Assembly: GCA_003558335.1 (NCBI GenBank)
Contig: PWMA01000069.1
Location: 1 to 6,651, forward strand
Length of the DNA: 6,651 nt
Source: Candidatus Methanofastidiosia archaeon
Lineage (GTDB): Archaea; Methanobacteriota_B; Thermococci; Methanofastidiosales; Methanofastidiosaceae
Direction: 5' to 3'
Positions 4,984-6,651 of this stretch are shown in pieces; position 1 is the stretch's first letter; the number at the start of each line of letters is the position of its first letter. The notes under the pieces were generated by a model. The model was not told the DNA's origin. It did not search any database and worked only from the letters and a program-made list of their open reading frames with translations. The position numbers and the translations under genes were made by a program.

Positions 4984-5817
4984 ATGGTAAAAAGGGAAAT
5001 AATAAAAATTGATGAAGATAAGTGCAATGGCTGCGGGCTGTGTATTCCTAATTGTCCAGAAGGGGCACTTCAAATAATAGATGGAAAAGCAAGATTGATA
5101 AGTGACTTATTTTGTGATGGGCTTGGAACATGTATTGGAAATTGCCCAGAAGGGGCAATATCTATTGAAGAAAGGGAAGCAGAGGAGTACGATGAAATAA
5201 AAGTAATGGAAAACATTGTAAAACTAGGTAAAAATACTATTAAGGCTCATTTAAATCACTTAAAAGATCATGAGGCTGATAAATATTTAAAGCAAGCCGA
5301 GGAATTTCTTAAAGAAAGGGGTATAGAAAATCCCATCAAAGAAGATAGCCATCATCACGAGGGGTCATGTCCAGGTTCAAAAATTTTAGATTTTTCAAAT
5401 CAAAAAAATAGTGAAGAAGAAAAAGGCAAGAGAATTTCACAACTTAGACAATGGCCAATTCAACTTCATCTGATTTCATCAAATGCGCCCTATTTCATTA
5501 GAAAAGATGTTTTGCTTGCTGCAGATTGTACTGCCTTCTCCATAGGCGATTTTCATAAAGACTTTCTGAAAGGTAAGGCTTTAGCCATAGCTTGTCCAAA
5601 ACTTGATTCTGATAGGGACATTTACGTTGAAAAAATTAAAAAAATGATAGACGAAGCAAAGATAAATACACTTACAGTAATGGTCATGGAAGTACCTTGT
5701 TGTTCAGGCCTTCTTCAAATAGCTAAGAAAGCTTTGGATAGCTCAATTCGGAAAATACCAATAAAGCATATCGTCGTTGGAATAAAAGGAGATATATTAA
5801 AGGAGGAATGGATATAA
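4984..5817 (+). CDS. Ferredoxin-like 4Fe-4S protein fused to a conserved Cys-rich domain
   Basis: A 277-residue cytoplasmic protein. Residues 1-62 are a two-cluster ferredoxin domain: the first motif is complete, C14-x2-C17-x2-C20-x3-C24-P; the second, C44-D-G-L-G-T-C50-x3-C54-P, has Leu47 where the second cysteine should be, a form I recall as usual for this family. Residues about 63-150 are charged and helical, with a His-rich patch (123-125) and C129. Residues about 151-277 form a conserved domain of unknown function with C182 (AADCTAF), C204 (ACPKLD) and the paired cysteines of MEVPCCSGL (235-243), which may hold another metal site. An electron-transfer role is inferred. From memory, such proteins often sit beside a small cupin and hydroxylamine reductase or CODH genes in anaerobes. 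GGTGAT at 4975-4980 fixes the start. The stop overlaps the cupin start. Confidence 0.88.
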   Translation: MVKREIIKIDEDKCNGCGLCIPNCPEGALQIIDGKARLISDLFCDGLGTCIGNCPEGAISIEEREAEEYDEIKVMENIVKLGKNTIKAHLNHLKDHEADKYLKQAEEFLKERGIENPIKEDSHHHEGSCPGSKILDFSNQKNSEEEKGKRISQLRQWPIQLHLISSNAPYFIRKDVLLAADCTAFSIGDFHKDFLKGKALAIACPKLDSDRDIYVEKIKKMIDEAKINTLTVMVMEVPCCSGLLQIAKKALDSSIRKIPIKHIVVGIKGDILKEEWI

Positions 5818-5819
5818 TG
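5801..5819 (+). promoter_or_regulatory. Ribosome binding site deciding the cupin start
   Basis: AGGAGG at 5801-5806 lies one base before an ATG at 5808, too close to serve it, and ten bases before the in-frame ATG at 5817, which overlaps the preceding stop codon as TAATG. The downstream ATG is therefore the better start, giving termination-reinitiation coupling between the two genes. Confidence 0.65.
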
Positions 5820-6128
5820 GAAAAAGGATTCTGGAAAGATTTAAATGAAAATATGCAATTTCCTAAAGAAGGAATTTTTAGTACTGTTTTGGTAAAATCA
5901 AATACATACAACTACACTTTGATGTGCCTTACGGCTGGCACAAATATAGATACACATACTTCAACTAAAGCAGGCGTTGTTCAAGTTCTGAATGGAACTG
6001 GAACATTTAAACTAGTTGATGACGAGATTGAAATGAAGCAAGGAGTTTTTATTTTTGTACCTAAAAACGCTCCACATTCTCTTTCAGCTAAAGAAAATTT
6101 AGCAATACTTCTGTGTTTAACCGAATGA
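5817..6128 (+). CDS. Small single-domain cupin protein
   Basis: A 103-residue beta-barrel protein from the preferred ATG at 5817 (106 residues if translation began at 5808). Cupin motif 1 is around GTNIDTHTSTKAGVVQVLNGTG (41-62) and motif 2 around GVFIFVPKNAPHSL (76-89). Only H47 and H87 of the usual metal ligands are evident; the second His and the Glu of motif 1 are replaced (Thr/Ser and neighbours), so either a reduced metal site or a purely ligand-binding barrel is possible. Cysteines C37 and C100 are present. I recall close relatives with the same HTST and APH pattern next to ferredoxin-type proteins like the upstream one; the biochemical role is not known. It overlaps that gene by one base, and a T-rich tract right after its stop codon suggests that the operon ends here. 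A redox- or metal-sensing role is only a guess. Confidence 0.85.
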   Translation: MEKGFWKDLNENMQFPKEGIFSTVLVKSNTYNYTLMCLTAGTNIDTHTSTKAGVVQVLNGTGTFKLVDDEIEMKQGVFIFVPKNAPHSLSAKENLAILLCLTE

Positions 6129-6143
6129 TTTTTTCTCTTTCTT
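6129..6143 (+). terminator. T-rich terminator after the cupin gene
   Basis: TTTTTTCTCTTTCTT directly follows the cupin stop codon, a typical archaeal U-tract terminator without a hairpin. It separates the ferredoxin-cupin unit from cooS, which has its own TATA box just downstream. Confidence 0.55.
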
Positions 6144-6146
6144 GGG

Positions 6147-6187
6147 GAAAAATATTTATAAAAAAAAACAAAAATAGGATTTGGTGA
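6147..6187 (+). promoter_or_regulatory. Promoter and ribosome site of cooS
   Basis: An A-rich BRE-like GAAAAA (6147-6152) precedes TATTTATAAA (6153-6162). The transcript would begin near 6181-6185. GGTGA at 6183-6187 is a good archaeal ribosome site for the ATG at 6193 (five bases of spacing), but it nearly coincides with the predicted transcript start, so the leader would be extremely short. None of the GTAT-N7-ATAC dyads seen upstream of the ferredoxin gene occurs here. Confidence 0.6.
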
Positions 6188-6192
6188 CAAAA

Positions 6193-6651
6193 ATGGAAAA
6201 CGATAGAATATCTCATCATGAATCTATTAAAAAAATGTATAAAAAGCTTAAAGATGACAATATAACAAACATTTGGGACAGATATGAAGCCCAAGGGTTT
6301 GGAGGAGACCCAGATAAAAGATGTCCTTTTTGCCAAGGAGGAGTAAGATGCGATCTGTGCTCAAATGGACCGTGTCGCTCTGATGCACCCACAGATAAAA
6401 GAGGTGTTTGTGGAATAAGTGCCGATGGAATGGCTATGAGAATGATGCTTTTGAGAAACGTTTTGGGAACTTCTACTTATCATTATCATGCCGAACAAAC
6501 AATAAAAACTTTAAGAGCAACTGCAAATGGTGAAACTCCTTTTCAGATAAAAGAACCAGAAAAATTAAAGTCTTTTGCTAAAAGATTAGGGTTGGATACA
6601 AATGGAGATCTCAAAGAAATCGCTTTGAATTTTTGTGATTTTGTCGAAGAA
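6193..6651 (+). CDS. cooS: Anaerobic carbon monoxide dehydrogenase catalytic subunit CooS, N-terminal part
   Basis: An open frame of 153 residues running off the window; full-length CooS has about 630-640. The enzyme oxidises CO with water to CO2 at a Ni-Fe-S C-cluster (ligands lie beyond the window) and passes electrons through B- and D-clusters in a homodimer. Visible here: the helical N terminus, then C44-x2-C47 and the B-cluster set C53-x2-C56-x4-C61-x11-C73 in the diagnostic CxxCxxGPCR...GVCG pattern, followed by the CODH helix region LLRNVLGTSTYHYHAEQTIKTL. The D-cluster pair is CX2C; the Cys that normally precedes the first B-cluster Cys is Arg52. ATG at 6193 is preferred because of GGTGA; an in-frame GTG at 6184 would add three residues if the mRNA is leaderless. 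This pattern excludes Hcp, whose N terminus begins with its cluster cysteines. Electron partners may lie downstream. Confidence 0.95.
   Translation, partial: MENDRISHHESIKKMYKKLKDDNITNIWDRYEAQGFGGDPDKRCPFCQGGVRCDLCSNGPCRSDAPTDKRGVCGISADGMAMRMMLLRNVLGTSTYHYHAEQTIKTLRATANGETPFQIKEPEKLKSFAKRLGLDTNGDLKEIALNFCDFVEE

Noticed and set aside
5723..5911. Minus-strand frame of 62 codons across the ferredoxin-cupin junction
   Set aside because: It is antisense to two recognised proteins and has no motif or start signal.
5981..6336. Two minus-strand frames (5981-6190 and 6088-6336) over the cupin end and cooS start
   Set aside because: Both are Phe/Lys-rich readings of AT-rich DNA, antisense to the cupin and to the CooS cluster-binding region.
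6193..6651. Reading the terminal fragment as hydroxylamine reductase (Hcp) rather than CODH
   Set aside because: The five-Cys B-cluster pattern with GPCR and GVCG, preceded by about 43 helical residues, is that of CooS; Hcp begins with its cluster cysteines within the first few residues.
1..6651. CRISPR array, tRNA, rRNA or insertion sequence
   Set aside because: No regularly spaced repeats, cloverleaf-like segments, rRNA-like GC-rich blocks, transposase motifs or terminal inverted repeats were seen; gaps between genes are all 127 bases or shorter.

Overview
The window is AT-rich DNA that looks like a chromosome segment of an anaerobic euryarchaeon. Four things support this: a small ribbon-helix-helix gene directly ahead of an FtsZ2-type ftsZ (the euryarchaeal cdrS-ftsZ2 arrangement), archaeal TATA boxes with ribosome binding sites of the GGTGAT/AGGAGG kind, a nickel carbon monoxide dehydrogenase of the anaerobic CooS type, and several iron-sulfur proteins. 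Arg codons are mostly AGA and Ile is often ATA. The exact lineage cannot be read from the sequence; an uncultured methanogen-related or Theionarchaea-like euryarchaeon would fit, but that is speculation.

Layout. (1) Positions 1-1462, plus strand: promoter region, cdrS-like regulator, then ftsZ2, probably one cell-division operon. (2) 1463-1537: a very AT-rich convergent intergenic stretch with two small hairpins, a likely two-sided terminator. (3) 1538-2647, minus strand: a radical SAM/SPASM enzyme of the peptide-modifying type, with no visible precursor peptide beside it. (4) 2648-2774: divergent promoter region. (5) 2775-4524, plus strand: a membrane flavocytochrome (ferric-reductase/NADPH-oxidase type) followed 7 bases later by a YkvA/DUF1232 small membrane protein. 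(6) 4542-4907, minus strand: an HxlR-family regulator. (7) 4908-4983: a 76-base divergent control region with one symmetric TATA box and three dyads of the form GTAT-N7-ATAC. (8) 4984-6128, plus strand: a two-cluster ferredoxin-like protein fused to a conserved Cys-rich domain of unknown function, translationally overlapping a small cupin. (9) 6129-6192: T-rich terminator followed by a new TATA box. (10) 6193 to the window end: the N-terminal 153 residues of CooS.

How the parts may work together. The first block is cell division and its regulator. The right half is a redox block. The HxlR protein carries five cysteines and is divergent to the ferredoxin-cupin pair; the shared intergenic dyads suggest that it controls that pair and itself. 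CooS follows on the same strand with its own promoter. The CooS fragment has a CX2C type of D-cluster motif instead of CX7C, which in characterised CODHs goes with a [2Fe-2S] cluster at the dimer interface and better oxygen tolerance. A stress- or redox-responsive CO-oxidising or electron-handling module is therefore a reasonable inference, but the sequence does not prove it.
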